Assembly: GCA_947561395.2 (NCBI GenBank)
Contig: OX387194.1
Coordinates: forward strand, 10,216,048-10,280,047
Direction: 5' to 3'
Origin: Buxus sempervirens
Taxonomy: Eukaryota; Streptophyta; Magnoliopsida; Buxales; Buxaceae
DNA: 64,000 bases
The notes below the pieces were generated by a model. It saw only the letters and a program-made list of their open reading frames with translations, was not told the origin of the DNA and did not search any database. The position numbers and the translations under genes are program-made. Shown piece after piece: positions 47,064 through 57,892 of the stretch. The first letter of the stretch is position 1; every line of letters starts with the position of its first letter.

Positions 47064-47513
47064 CAAACACCCCCCCCATTTGAATCCATTAAAAATAGTT
47101 CCAGACCCAAATTCCAAGTGAATAAAAAGTTAACTTTCCAGTTCTAGGCAAAATTCCGATTTTTCAGGTCTGGAAAAAAGGTTCAATATGTTAAAACCAA
47201 GGTATTCGCCAAGATTTAAAATCTCAAAAAATTCTTTTATGCAATAACATGGCTAAAAACCTGATTACCGAGAAAAATTATCTTGAAATCTGGCTTTAAA
47301 AAATATTTCATTTTCTGGGGTCAAAAGTCAACAAAATTCAACCGGAAAAAGCTTGACTTTGCACAAAAGATTGAATTCGGGCATTTTCCTTTTCCATTTT
47401 GGATTCAAATGGGTTAAGTATCTCAAACCCAATGCAAAGAATTGGAAATTCCAATAAAATATTTCTCTCCTTCAAGATTTATCAAAAATCGTGCAATTTT
47501 GGGGTGTCTACAA

Positions 47514-47525
47514 CTGCCCCTCTTT
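47514..47525 (-). other. Polypurine tract
   Basis: AAAGAGGGGCAG on the minus strand immediately upstream of the 3' LTR, the standard plus-strand priming site. Confidence 0.85.
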
Positions 47526-48317
47526 GCTGGAGTTGTAGCACAATGAACAGTAAAGAATAGACACAACTCAAAATTGAACGGTTGAAAAACAACTCATTAA
47601 TTGAACTTGCTTTGGTCAAACAAATGAGTGATAAAAACATGGATTTGAAGATAGCCAATGAAACCCCTGCTGTGTATAGTCTGACGGGGTGGCGTCTCTT
47701 CCTTATCTCAGATTTCTTTGAGCTCTCGTGGCTATGAAAAGAAATCTGAGACAAGCAAATTTTGAAAAGAATGTGGATTTAAAATTGACCTCTGCAAACT
47801 CAATTGCTTTTGATGTTTTTCAACAATAAGGAAGGAAATATTTTATTGAATTTTCCTGATTGATTTTCTTAGTTGATTTACCTGGGTGCCATTTGATGCC
47901 CAAACCTGTGCTTGAATATTCTGCAACTTGCTTTTGCTTTTTCATCTTCTTGCTCTCTCAATAAGGATGTATGTGCCATTGCTGCCCATAACCTGCCTTC
48001 ATTCTTTTCAACTGCCCAAGTGAATGGCTCTTCTTGACTGATGGATTTGAAAATCCTGATCTGTTGATCTAACCTCATGCCCATGATCTCTCATTCATGC
48101 CTTCTTACTGCTCCAGTAAAATCCTTCTTCAGAATTTGAAACCTTTGTTTAAAGGAGAAAACATGCAACTGCTTCAAAGCTTCTTCTTTTTTTTCTTTCA
48201 AATCCGAAGACTAAGGCCTGACTGCTTCTTCCAGATGCTGTAATTTATTTCAATGAAAACCCAGAGGGAAAGGCACTGAGCATGCCTCGGTTTTGATTGC
48301 TTGAAGTAGTATTTTCC
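47526..48317. other. 3' untranslated region of the retrotransposon
   Basis: Between PPT and the pyrimidine tract. Two minus-strand open frames (47482-47754, 47878-48084) lack family features. Confidence 0.5.
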
Positions 48318-48495
48318 CCTCAGCAAAGATGATCCTCTTTCTTCTTTTTTTCTTTTCCTTTTTCTTCTTTTTTTTTTCTTTTCTTTTCTCTTTTTTTTTT
48401 CTCTCTTTTTTTTTCCTTTTTTTCTTTTTTTCTTTTTCCTTTTTTTTTTTTTGCTTTTTTTTTTTTTTACAATATACTGAAATATCCCTTCTCCT
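48318..48495 (+). promoter_or_regulatory. Long pyrimidine tract ending in a 3' splice-site-like CAG
   Basis: About 150 bp almost wholly T/C, then TTCTCCTTTGCAG directly before the antisense ORF. It looks like a polypyrimidine tract and acceptor for an antisense transcript. Confidence 0.5.
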
Positions 48496-49386
48496 TTGCA
48501 GCTTTGGTTACTTGATCATCTAAGTCAGATTGAAGAAATCAATCGACACTTCTTCCCAAGTTTGAAGGTCCCCATCTTGATGAGCAACCGGGGGTGCCCC
48601 GATATTCCAGGGGGCAAACAGGGCTGGTTTACTTTCTTGGGCTCACTTCAGGAGGACCAGGTGAGATGGCCTGGTACTTATCAGCCCAATGCAGCGACAG
48701 TGATTAGCTTCCGTGACCGCAAATTTTTGATTCTGGCTAGCCTGAGGCATGCAGTGCTTTATCTTCCTCTGCGGGTCCTTCGTCAGTTCCGTGCAACCCA
48801 GGGGATTATCATCCCATGTGGATATGAGGATCGTCTTGGGCCCCTTTCGATGAAGCTGAATGCCTGGTTGATGAAGGAGTGGTCCTATGTCCGCTTTATG
48901 CATAGTCCAGTCTTCTCAGAAGCCCATGTGAAGGATTATCTCTTCTGGATCAAGGAACAGATACAGACCCAGGCCCCGGTACCCGAAGATCCTCCTGTAG
49001 TCTTGGCTCCCACCTATGAGGACATTCTAGAGTCTGAGCGGGCTTCTCATAAGCGGCTTCAGCAGATATGGGTACGGGAGGCCCAGGAGCTCAGGATACA
49101 GGGCGCTTATCTAGAGAGGCAGCTTGAGGAGCAGATCTCACGCCGTATTGCCGTGGAAGAGAAGCTGGAGGAGCAGAGGCAGGCCCGTTGCTTCGAGGTC
49201 CATATGATCCGGCAGAAGTACCAGGCTACTTTGGCCAGCCTCAGGAGTATGAGGATCAAGCAGGCCCTTTCAGATGAGGTCATTTCCTTCCTGAGTGATC
49301 CCGCTGCAGAGGGGGCTTCAGGAGTTATTGCAGCTCAGGCAGCTCGGATTCGGGAGCTTGAGGAGCGGCTAGGAGACAGAGACTAG
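48496..49386 (+). CDS. Antisense extra ORF in the retrotransposon 3' region (296 codons)
   Basis: It runs opposite to gag-pol between integrase and the 3' LTR, the place where Tat-lineage elements carry an additional antisense ORF. The N-terminal half (LWLLDHLSQIEEI, RDRKFLILASLRHAVLYLP, CGYEDRLGPLSMKLNAW) resembles the plant mobile domain type proteins encoded there, by recollection. The C-terminal half from about residue 175 is a charged coiled coil rich in E, R and Q. There is no good ATG at the start: the frame opens right after a TTTGCAG acceptor, so an upstream exon or an internal ATG (e.g. before SNRGCPDIPG) may be used. It is free of stops for 296 codons, so decay is not evident. Role unknown. 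Confidence 0.65.
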   Translation: MQLWLLDHLSQIEEINRHFFPSLKVPILMSNRGCPDIPGGKQGWFTFLGSLQEDQVRWPGTYQPNAATVISFRDRKFLILASLRHAVLYLPLRVLRQFRATQGIIIPCGYEDRLGPLSMKLNAWLMKEWSYVRFMHSPVFSEAHVKDYLFWIKEQIQTQAPVPEDPPVVLAPTYEDILESERASHKRLQQIWVREAQELRIQGAYLERQLEEQISRRIAVEEKLEEQRQARCFEVHMIRQKYQATLASLRSMRIKQALSDEVISFLSDPAAEGASGVIAAQAARIRELEERLGDRD

Positions 49387-50364
49387 CTTTATTTCCTGCA
49401 TATTTTTCATACCTTTGTACAAAATTGAACTCCAATAGTGGAAATACAAAGGATTTAATTCAAAATAAAGTTTTTATATTATTGGCCTCAGAATGCTCAG
49501 ATGCTTGTAAAAACAAAGGTTTTATGAAAAGTATTTGATTTATCATCACTGGCCAAAGTATAATTTTTCCTTCTTATATTTTTTTTGTGTTTTTGAAATT
49601 TGGTCCATGCACTTAATCACCTATAATTAAAGGAATTAGAACCAGGTTAAATAATGAAAAGGGTAGTCCAGAAAATACTGAGGGATCAGAACCGTCCATC
49701 TTAGGACCTTTAGAGTCATCCCCAACTGCCAAAACTGCCCCATTCTGCTCATGCCAACTTTGCTTCAAGCTCATATCTCCATGATCAACTCAACCTCTGA
49801 TTTTCTTTCATTTTTCTTATTTTTTTCTTTTTGCCTTTTTGCCAATATTGCCCCTAGCGCCAGTTACGGTTTTCACTAGGGCCGGCTTCTGAATTCCGTC
49901 ACCACCCATCTTACTCTGATATTTGAATGAACAAGCTAAGATCACCGAGGGCTTAAAAATAGGACGAAATAAAGGCTAGGCTCAGTTTATGAAAGAAAGG
50001 GTATTAAAGGCCCAAAAATTTTCAAGTGTGGAAATAGGTCAACCGGACTTACAGTCATGATGAATTTAACCCTTTTCCCCCAAATTGCATTTTTTGCATT
50101 TTTTTTTTCACACTTGGCTTTCATTTGCCATTTCCATTGCTTTTCCTCTCTTCTTCTTTTTCTTTCCTTACTTTGCCCCAATTTGTTTTGCCCCAATTTA
50201 AGACTGTAAATCCGGTTTGGGTTTATCAAAGAAACGAACCGGCTCAACTTGGCTAGACTAGGGAAAATTTTTTTTGAAGGAAATAAAGAAAAATGGCCTC
50301 GGATCATTTCCTGGCAATATTCACTCAAGGAATATACCTTTTTACCGCATCAGAGTTAATGGGC
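49387..50364. other. Non-coding spacer between antisense ORF and integrase
   Basis: A minus-strand frame (49987-50328) is composition-driven. Nothing else recognised. Confidence 0.5.
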
Positions 50365-51200
50365 TCAGGAAAATCTGACCCATCCATTTCTGCTAAGATG
50401 AGTGCACCCCCCTGACAGGACTTTCTTGACGACATATGGGCCTTCCCAATTGGGCTTGAACTTACCACGAGGATCTTCCAAAAATGGTAAGATTTTCTTT
50501 AGCACTAAGTTTCCTTCTTGGAAAGTTCTGGGCCTCACTTTCTTATTGTAAGCCCGGGCCATTCTCTTCTGGTACAACTGTCCATGGCAAAGTGCTTTCA
50601 ACCGCTTTTCTTCTATCAGGTTAAGTTGATCATGTCTTGACTGTATCCATTCAGCTTCTTCTAGTTCTGCTTCCATGAGCACTCGGAGTGAGGGGATCTC
50701 TACTTCTACGGGCAAGACTGCTTCCATCCCATAGACTAGGGAGTACGGGGTTGCCCCAGTTGAAGTCCGGATCGAGGTTCTGTAGGCATGTAGAGCAAGT
50801 GGTAGCATTTCATGCCAATCTTTGTAACTTACTACCATCTTCTGAATGATTTTCTTTATGTTCTTGTTTGCTGCTTCCACTGCCCCATTCATCTTTGGCC
50901 TGTATGGAGCTGACTTATGGTGGGTGATCTGAAACTGCTCACACATTTTCTTCATGTCCTTGTTCTTAATATTTGAAGCATTGTCTGATACTATGGCACT
51001 TGGCAGTCCATAGCGACAAATGATATTGTGCTTCAAAAATTTAATGACATGGTTGCTTGTGATGTTCGCATATGAAGCTGCTTCTACCCACTTAGTGAAA
51101 TAGTCAATCGCCACCAGGATGAATCTATGTCCGTTCGATGCCTTAGGTGAAATCATGCCAATAACATCTATGCCCCACATAGAGAAGGGCCATGGGGATG
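50365..51200 (-). pseudogene. Integrase catalytic core and C-terminal domain (frame-shifted from pol)
   Basis: Starts within the conserved PWPFSMWGIDVIG segment. It shows the DDE triad: D in WGIDVIG, D in VSDNASN, E in NGAVEAANK, followed by ALHAYRTS, ATPYSLVYG and a GPY-type module (NWEGPYVVKKV). The usual G of the TDNG motif is A here. It is one base out of frame with the RT frame; the shift lies near 51200-51212. A second slip in a run of six C (50407-50412) ends the frame early, and the following bases in another frame look like the normal integrase tail. Confidence 0.88.
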
Positions 51201-53912
51201 TCAGTTGTGTAACTCACCCGGGGGTGCATGCTTGTTATCTGCATATATCTGACATTGGTGGCACCTCCTGACATGTACACAGCAATCATGCTCCATGGTC
51301 GTCCAGTAGTATCCCAGCCTCAGGATCTTCTTAGCCAGCATGTGTCCACTCATATGGGGCCCAAAGACTCCTCCATGTACAGTCTCGATCAGCCTTTCTG
51401 ATTCAGCCTTGGCAACACATCTTAGCAGAATATCGTTATGCGACCTCTTGTACACATGTCCACCACTTAGTAGAAATTGACCAGCCAATCTCTGTATTGT
51501 CCTCTTCTCAGTAGCAGTGGCATTTTCTGGCAGACTCCGATTGTTCAAGAAATTCTTGATATCTTGAAACCATGGTGCTTCTTCTTCTGGTGCTCCCTCT
51601 AGAACGAGACAGTAAGCCGGTTCATCTCGGACCTCAATTTCCAGTGGTCTGATGTCTACTCCTTCTGGTATGCTGACCATTGAAGCTAATGTTGCTAGAG
51701 CATCCGCAAACTGATTTTTGGCCCTTGGCATATAGTTGAAGGAAATTCGAGTGAAATTTGTGCTTATTTCTTCCAAATACTGGTGATAGGGGATCAATTT
51801 GTGATCCTTGGTTTTCCATTCACCAGTTGTTTGAAAGATGATAAGACTCGAATCCCCGTATACGTCAAGTTCCTCTACTCCATGATCCATGGCTGCTTGC
51901 AATCCAATTATGCATGCCTCATATTCTGCTATGTTATTGGTGCACTGGAATCTCAGCTTTACTGCAATTGGGATGTGTGAACCATCTGGTTTAACCAAGA
52001 CTGCCCCTATTCCGTTCCCATTCATATTGGCGGCCCCATCAAAGAACATCTGCCAAGAACCCTCACTGTCCTCCTCTTCAGTGTACAGAATTGCCTCATC
52101 TGGGAAGTTGGTCTTCAAGGGTTGATATTCTGGCAGAGGATGTGCAGCCAGGTGATCAGCTATGGCTTGACCCTTGATCGCCTTCTGGGTGATGTATGTG
52201 AGGTCAAACTCGGACAATAGTAGTTGCCACTTTGCCGTCCTGCCAGTTAGCGCCGGCTTCTCAAATAAATACTTCAGCGGGTCCATCCGGGATATCAATA
52301 GTGTGGAGTGACTAAGGAAATAATGCCTTAGCCTCTGAGTGGCCCACACTAGAGCACAGCAAGTCTTTTCCAATGGTGTGTATTTGGCTTCATATTCCGT
52401 GAATTTTATACTCAGATAGTAAATGGCCCTTTCCTTTCTACCAGTCTCATCATGTTGCCCTAAGACACATCCCTTCGACGTTTCCAACACTGACAAGTAC
52501 AGGATTAGTGGTCTTCCTGGAGTTGGTGGCACTAGCACCGGCGGGTTCAATAAATACCTCTTTATTGTATCAAATGCCTGCTGGCAGTCCTCATTCCAGA
52601 CCGTAGGGTTATCTTTCCTCAAAAGTTTGAAAATTGGTTCACAGATAGCAGTGAGCTGTGCTATGAACCGGCTTATGTATTGGATTCTTCCAAGAAAACC
52701 CCTGACCTCCTTCTCGGTTCTGGGTGCTGGCATTTCAATTATGGCCTTGGCTTTTGCCGGGTCAATTTCAATTCCTCTTCGGCTCACTATAAACCCCAGT
52801 AACTTCCCTGATGTAGCCCCAAAGACACATTTAGCCGGGTTAAGCCGTAGACTGTACTTCCTGAGCCGATCAAACACTTTCTTCAGATTGATCAAGTGGT
52901 CCTCCTCTTTGCATGATTTGGCAATCATATCGTCCACGTAGACCTCCATCTCCTTATGGATCATGTCATGAAATAGTGCAGTCATGGCCCGCTGGTATGT
53001 TGCCCCAGCGTTTTTAAGCCCAAACGGCATGACCGTGTAGTGGAATGTGCCCCAAGGTGTAATAAATGCCGTTTTCTCTTGATCTTCCTTAGCCATCTTA
53101 ATCTGATTATATCCTGAGAAACCATCCATGAAGGAAAACAGACTATGTACCGCAGTATTATCGACCAGAATGTCGATGTGTGAAAGCGGAAAATCGTCCT
53201 TTGGGCTTGCCTTGTTCAAGTCTCTATAGTCCACGCACATTCGGACCTTCCCGTCCTTCTTTGGTACCGGCACTATGTTTGCGAGCCACTCCGGGTACGT
53301 AGAGACTGCCAAAAATCCAGCTTGGAACTGTTTGACCACTTCATCCTTGACCTTCAGAGTCCACTCAGGTTTCAATCTTCTCAGCTTCTGCTTAATCGGC
53401 TTAACCCCTGGTAAAATTGGCAACTTATGCACCACCATGTCCGTGTCCAACCCCGGCATGTCCCGATACGACCAAGCAAACACATCCTTGTAATCTGCCA
53501 AGAATTGTGACATTTCATTTTTCTGCACATCAGACAAGCATGACCCAATTTTTACAATTTTTGGGTCATCTTTGGTCCCAAGATTTATGGATATGGTCTC
53601 CTTGATATTAGGTTGGACCCCCTTTTCATGACGTTCCAATTGGTATTCAATTTCTTTTGGAACGTCTTCTTCTTCGACCTCGGTCTCTTCTTCGACCCCC
53701 ATGAGATCAAAGTCGAGCTCAAGATCGAAGTCATATTCAACCTGGTCCAATTCGGTCTGATTATATGATTCATAAGTGGTGTGGACCTTTTTGAAAAAAT
53801 TAAATTTTCTAGAAAAAATAGAAAAATCTTTTTGGGTTTTTTGTGGGCCTTCTAAACATAATTCCCCTGAAGACGAAGGCCCATTAGAACCTTCAGGGAA
53901 ATGGCATTCCAC
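51201..53912 (-). CDS. pol: reverse transcriptase, two RNase H domains, integrase zinc finger (903 codons)
   Basis: The long frame opens just after a stop at about 53938. Residues 1-110 are a variable linker. RT spans about 140-400, with catalytic D263 (FMDG) and YVDD at 325-328. The first, gypsy-type RNase H (about 465-590) lacks the usual TDAS aspartate (YLSVLETS instead) and is probably inactive. A second, archaeal-like RNase H (about 618-745) keeps D625, E663, D687 and D737; a degenerate first and intact second domain is the known Tat arrangement. The HHCC finger of integrase follows (VHGG, GPHMSGH, RRCHQC, about 845-890). It then stops by frameshift at 51201. RT-RNaseH has no internal stop. 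Confidence 0.93.
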   Translation of the reverse strand: MECHFPEGSNGPSSSGELCLEGPQKTQKDFSIFSRKFNFFKKVHTTYESYNQTELDQVEYDFDLELDFDLMGVEEETEVEEEDVPKEIEYQLERHEKGVQPNIKETISINLGTKDDPKIVKIGSCLSDVQKNEMSQFLADYKDVFAWSYRDMPGLDTDMVVHKLPILPGVKPIKQKLRRLKPEWTLKVKDEVVKQFQAGFLAVSTYPEWLANIVPVPKKDGKVRMCVDYRDLNKASPKDDFPLSHIDILVDNTAVHSLFSFMDGFSGYNQIKMAKEDQEKTAFITPWGTFHYTVMPFGLKNAGATYQRAMTALFHDMIHKEMEVYVDDMIAKSCKEEDHLINLKKVFDRLRKYSLRLNPAKCVFGATSGKLLGFIVSRRGIEIDPAKAKAIIEMPAPRTEKEVRGFLGRIQYISRFIAQLTAICEPIFKLLRKDNPTVWNEDCQQAFDTIKRYLLNPPVLVPPTPGRPLILYLSVLETSKGCVLGQHDETGRKERAIYYLSIKFTEYEAKYTPLEKTCCALVWATQRLRHYFLSHSTLLISRMDPLKYLFEKPALTGRTAKWQLLLSEFDLTYITQKAIKGQAIADHLAAHPLPEYQPLKTNFPDEAILYTEEEDSEGSWQMFFDGAANMNGNGIGAVLVKPDGSHIPIAVKLRFQCTNNIAEYEACIIGLQAAMDHGVEELDVYGDSSLIIFQTTGEWKTKDHKLIPYHQYLEEISTNFTRISFNYMPRAKNQFADALATLASMVSIPEGVDIRPLEIEVRDEPAYCLVLEGAPEEEAPWFQDIKNFLNNRSLPENATATEKRTIQRLAGQFLLSGGHVYKRSHNDILLRCVAKAESERLIETVHGGVFGPHMSGHMLAKKILRLGYYWTTMEHDCCVHVRRCHQCQIYADNKHAPPGELHN

Positions 53913-54034
53913 TATTGGAGTTTGTTTTTGGAAGCCGTGTCAGTTTGCCACACAGACGCAGCTTCAAAGGTAAGGGGAGTTTCCTCCCAATTGTTCAGTA
54001 CAAAATTTTGGGGAGCAGGGGAAATAGGGAAAGC

Positions 54035-54244
54035 CTACTCTTCAAACCCAGCATCCGATGCCATCATCACCGGGTGGGTACTGCCCTTTTCTGCTACGGG
54101 GCCCAGTTCAGACATGACCTTGTCTGAAACCTTTACTGCGGCCCAGTCAATGAATGGTAGTTCCATGTCTACCCCTGTCTTTTTGCCCTCAGTCATGGCG
54201 AAGAATGCACCAACATCTTCAGAAAAGTCCACCTGCTGCTTGGG
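54035..54244 (-). pseudogene. gag-pro frame, last segment (after fourth TAG)
   Basis: In the same frame as the protease segment, separated by TAG at 54245-54247 and ending at a fifth TAG at 54035-54037. 69 codons without known domain. Beyond it the reading frame of pol is shifted. Confidence 0.6.
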
Positions 54245-55417
54245 CTATGGTCCAGGCCCATCTGCTGGTCCCAGTATTGGAGATGGGTTGTATGGTTGCA
54301 AGGCCGAAACAACGGGCTTTTGAAATGGGTTGACATTGTAGTAGAGAGGTTTTGATTGGTCCATAGGAGGAGAAATTTGGATTATATAGGAGGGTTTTGG
54401 GAAGTTCACCCTCAAATGGGGGAGTTTTCCTCTGCTTCTGCTCTCTCCTTCTTCGTGCTTCATTCTCCTCCAACCTCTGGGCTTGAAGCCCAACCCTACC
54501 CTTGGGACTAGTTTCTTAGCCGTGATTGGCTCCACCATACCCTGCAGATTGATCCCCAAGCCTTTCCCTGGGTGAAAGTGGTATTTCTCTATCACTTTCT
54601 TGACCATCTTTTCTGCAGTGGTCCCCTTTTCCTTCTTTTTATCACACCCCCCAGGTATGTAATTTACCGCCTCAAATTGAAATGATTGGAATGCAATCTT
54701 GTCGACAGTTAGGTCCACATTGATCAAGGGTACATCAGGTGACACGATGGGCGGCACCAAGTTTTCGGCTAGGACTGTTATCACCCTTTGCCCTCTTATA
54801 TATTTCACCCTCTGGTGGAGCGTGGATGGTATTGCCCTAGCCGAATGTATCCACGGCCTTCCTAGGAGCAGATTGAATGCTGCGGGTATATCCATCACTT
54901 CAAATGTGATGTTAAAGATATTCGGCCCAATTGTGACCGGCAGTTCAATCTCTCCTAGGGAGTGGGTCTTGGAGCTATCAAAAGCCCTTACTATCCGCCC
55001 ATTTTGTTTGATCCTTGACTGGTCCAGACCCAGCTTGGTAAAAGTGATTAACGGGCAAACGTTTAATGCCGACCCGTTGTCAATTAAAACCCGTGCAACC
55101 ATGCAGCCCTTACAAAGCACAGTGATGTGCAAAGGGTCCACATGATAACACCCACCTGGGCTGATCTCACCCTCTGAGAAACTTATCACATTATGTGACA
55201 AGATTTGACCAACCATTTTACCAAGCTGGTCTGAATCGATGGTCTGGGATACGTGTGCACTCTGTAGCACCCTTAACAATGCATCCCTATGCTTTTCGGA
55301 ATTCAGCAAAAGACCCAGTATTGAAATCTGGGCCGGGACCTTGTTTAGCTGATCCACAAGATTGAATTCACTCTTTTTTATTATTTTTATGAGGTCAGCT
55401 GCCTCATTTTCTGCACC
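54245..55417 (-). pseudogene. Protease domain and G-patch-like region
   Basis: Aspartic protease with the Tat-style active site LIDNGSALNV and the downstream FNLLLGRPWIH motif. A glycine-rich segment (FHPGKGLGINLQG) resembling a G-patch follows, then a proline-rich tail. It is open for 390 codons and bounded by TAG at both ends (55418-55420 and 54245-54247), in frame with gag. The protease would mature the polyprotein. Confidence 0.85.
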
Positions 55418-56185
55418 CTAGAGGGTGTCTTCTCCCACTTTATTTTTTCCTTTTTGTTTTCTTTTTTCATTTTCTTTTTCTATTTTTTCTTTTTCTGCTT
55501 CTGTCTCCTTTTCTTTCTCTTCACCCCCTGCACATCTCCCCGACCTCGTCATGAGGTTCACCTCCTCCTGGTTCGGGTTTCTAACCGCTGGAACCGTAGC
55601 CGTGATTCCCTCGCTGTAATTCCATGATACAGCGGCCTCTGAATAGGCTAATTTAGGGATGTTAACCACTAGTGGCTGGAGTTTGGACCGGGATGTATGG
55701 GCCGGTTTAGGGATAGTATGGGCTGGCTGCACATTTACAACCAAGGGTTGAAGTTTGGATTTGGTGGGGACAGAAGAAGTGATGGAAGCAGTGGTAGGGT
55801 CAAGATTGATGACCAGTGGAGCCTTAGACGGCTTGGATGGGGAATAAGTGGGTGGATTGCAATTGAAGACCAATGCAGGCCTTGCAATATTCATCTGGGC
55901 CATGAGTGAAGAGACCCGGTTTAGAGAGGAACTTATGTCCTCAGCAGCAAGATTGTTTTTTTGGGAGACCATGTTGATCTCTTCTTCTTCCTCTTCTAGG
56001 AAAAATCGGACCTGGACTGTAGTCCCCACAGGTGCTATGAGCTGTGATGGGTCAAAGGCCCTTCTGGTGGTGGATATGGCTGTGATGGAGTTGGATGGGC
56101 CTGCCTCATTGTGGTACGGCAGAGGGTTCTGCCCAATATCATTTCCCGACGGGGCGGGTGCAGCAGTGTTAAAGACCAAGGCCTT
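55418..56185 (-). pseudogene. gag-protease linker segment
   Basis: 255 codons in the gag frame after the second TAG. Low-complexity proline/serine/lysine-rich sequence with three similar repeats (PLVVNxxPxHT type) and a charged C-terminus (KEKETEAEKEKIEKENEKR). No enzyme domain. It is expected to be part of the gag-pro polyprotein. Confidence 0.7.
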
Positions 56186-57277
56186 CTAGTCCAACAGGTC
56201 CTGGACCGCATGCTTCAATACCCAGCAGTTATCAGTAGAATGCCCCGGTGCACCCATGTGGAAATCACAGCTGACCGATGTGTCAAAATTTCTCCCCTTT
56301 GGGGCATTTGGGTTAGGCTCCTTCAGAGTCAAGTATTCCCCTTTTAGCAGGGTTGGCAGTAGTTGGGACAGCGATATTGGGAGAGGAGTAAAGACTCGGT
56401 TCTTTCTTGCTGCGAACCAGGCATCCCGCTCCTCCTTAGAAAAAGTCCTCCTTGTGTTAGCTGGCACAGAGGGAGGGAAGTTGACATTCAGCGGGGGCTG
56501 GTACGACTGCTGGGCCTGCTGGGCCTGTTGGGGTGCCGAGATGTTGACGTGCAGTGGCTTCTTGGCTGGAGGAGCCTGGACCAGGTTCACCTCTCCTTCT
56601 TTTCGGGCCCCTGTCTTCTTGAACCCAGTTCCCTTCTTTTGGGCCATGGAGGCCGAGGGATCAGACTGCCCAGTCAAAGTAGAGTAGTCCATCAACCGTC
56701 CTGACCTGACCCCTTCTTCAATCCGGTCCGCCACCTGTACCAGGGCAGCAAAATTGGTGGTGATCTGAGCCACCAGATGGTTGTAAAAGGGCTGCCCCAG
56801 TGTGCCCATAAATGTGGAGATCATCTCCGGCTCTTGCATAGGTGGCCTGACCTGGGAGGCGGCCTCTCTCCATCTCTTGGCGTACTGCCGTACCGGTTCA
56901 TCTTTCCCCCTGGTCATCCTCATCATGTCGTACCGATCTGGCACAATCTCCGAGTTGAACTTGTACTGGTCCAAGAAGGCGTCGGCTAGGTCCTTCCACC
57001 TCCTGATCCTTCCATGGTCCATTGTAGCGAACCACCGAAGGGCTGACCCGGTCAGACTCCTCTGGAAGAGCTGGATCAGTATGCCATCATCCCGGCCAAA
57101 CTGGCACAGGGCCCCGCAGTATAATTTGAGATGGCTCAATGGGCAGCCCGTGCCATCAAATTTATCGAAGTCTGGGCACCTGAACTTAGCCGGTAGACAG
57201 ACGTCCGGGTACATGCACAGGTCCTCGAAGGTGGTGCCTGCATGGCTGCCTCCCCCCTTCACTTCCTTCAACTCTGC
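56186..57277 (-). pseudogene. gag core (capsid and zinc-knuckle-like motif)
   Basis: A Retrotrans_gag-type capsid with FRCPDFDKFDG, ALRWFATMD, WKDLADAFLDQYKF and MRMTRGKDEPVRQYAKRW. A Q/P-rich region follows, then a C-terminal CDFHMGAPGHSTDNCW, a Tat-type single zinc knuckle variant. It is preceded and followed by in-frame TAG codons (57278-57280 and 56186-56188). Role: particle assembly and RNA packaging. Confidence 0.88.
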
Positions 57278-57619
57278 CTAGATCCTCTCTATCCTGAGCA
57301 GCATTTTCTTTTCCATCTCATCCCTAGCCTTTTCTTTTTCCAGCTCTTTCTCAGACTCTACTGTATTTTCCCTGATCAGAATGGGCTCAGGGACTGGTTC
57401 AGAAATGGGCTCAGGCATGGGCTGAGCCGAAGGCGGTATGTAGGCCTGAGGTGGTGGTGCCTGATGGGAGGTAGAGGCCTGGTTTTGGGCTTGGGCCTGT
57501 TGGGCCTGCGCCGCCAGTAAGTCCCCCAGCATTTTGGCCAGACCGGCCACTTGCTCCTGCAATTGAGTAAAGTCCTGAGCAGGGACAGTAGCTTGGGCTT
57601 GGTTTTCTTCAGTATTCAT
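57278..57619 (-). pseudogene. gag N-terminal segment
   Basis: From ATG at 57617-57619 (MNTEENQAQA) to the first TAG. Q/A/P-rich, then a charged helix (ESEKELEKEKARDEMEKK). The frame is open upstream of that ATG to a TAG at about 57673 and includes VTRSKARAM, a common gag start style, so a non-ATG start is possible. Confidence 0.7.
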
Positions 57620-57892
57620 GGCTCTTGCTTTGGATCTGGTCACGGGAGCAATGACTGCAAATAAGTACACCTAGGTCGTAAGTAAATGTACCTGATGAAA
57701 AATGAATAGAACATGTTAGCTTCAATTTAACTTGAAACACACCCCTATAAATGTATACAAATAGGTCAGGGGAACACCAATCCAGATTTTTCTATTTTTT
57801 TTTATATTTTTTTTTATATTTTTTTTTATTTTATTTTTTTTTTGTTTTTGTTTTTTTTGTTTTTTTTTTTTTTTGTTGTTTTGATTTTGTGC

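Larger units (their letters stand above)
44744..47512 (-). mobile_element. 3' LTR (2769 bp)
   Basis: On the plus strand it runs from TGTGAGACATGG to GGGGTGTCTACA. It carries TATAAATA (46624-46631), a leader intron (46441-46515), the palindrome array (46799-46940), the hairpin (46982-47063) and one CGTAAAACGTGAAGG-type module near 46365. Confidence 0.95.

Noticed and set aside
48329..48523. Plus-strand frame made almost only of F, L and S
   Set aside because: Translation of the pyrimidine tract upstream of the antisense ORF.
52423..52941. Plus-strand open frame of 172 codons opposite RT
   Set aside because: Shadow of the minus-strand pol gene; no independent features.
53901..54323. Plus-strand open frame of 140 codons opposite the end of gag-pro
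   Set aside because: Shadow frame, as are the frames at 54699-55145, 56256-56704 and 56802-57281.
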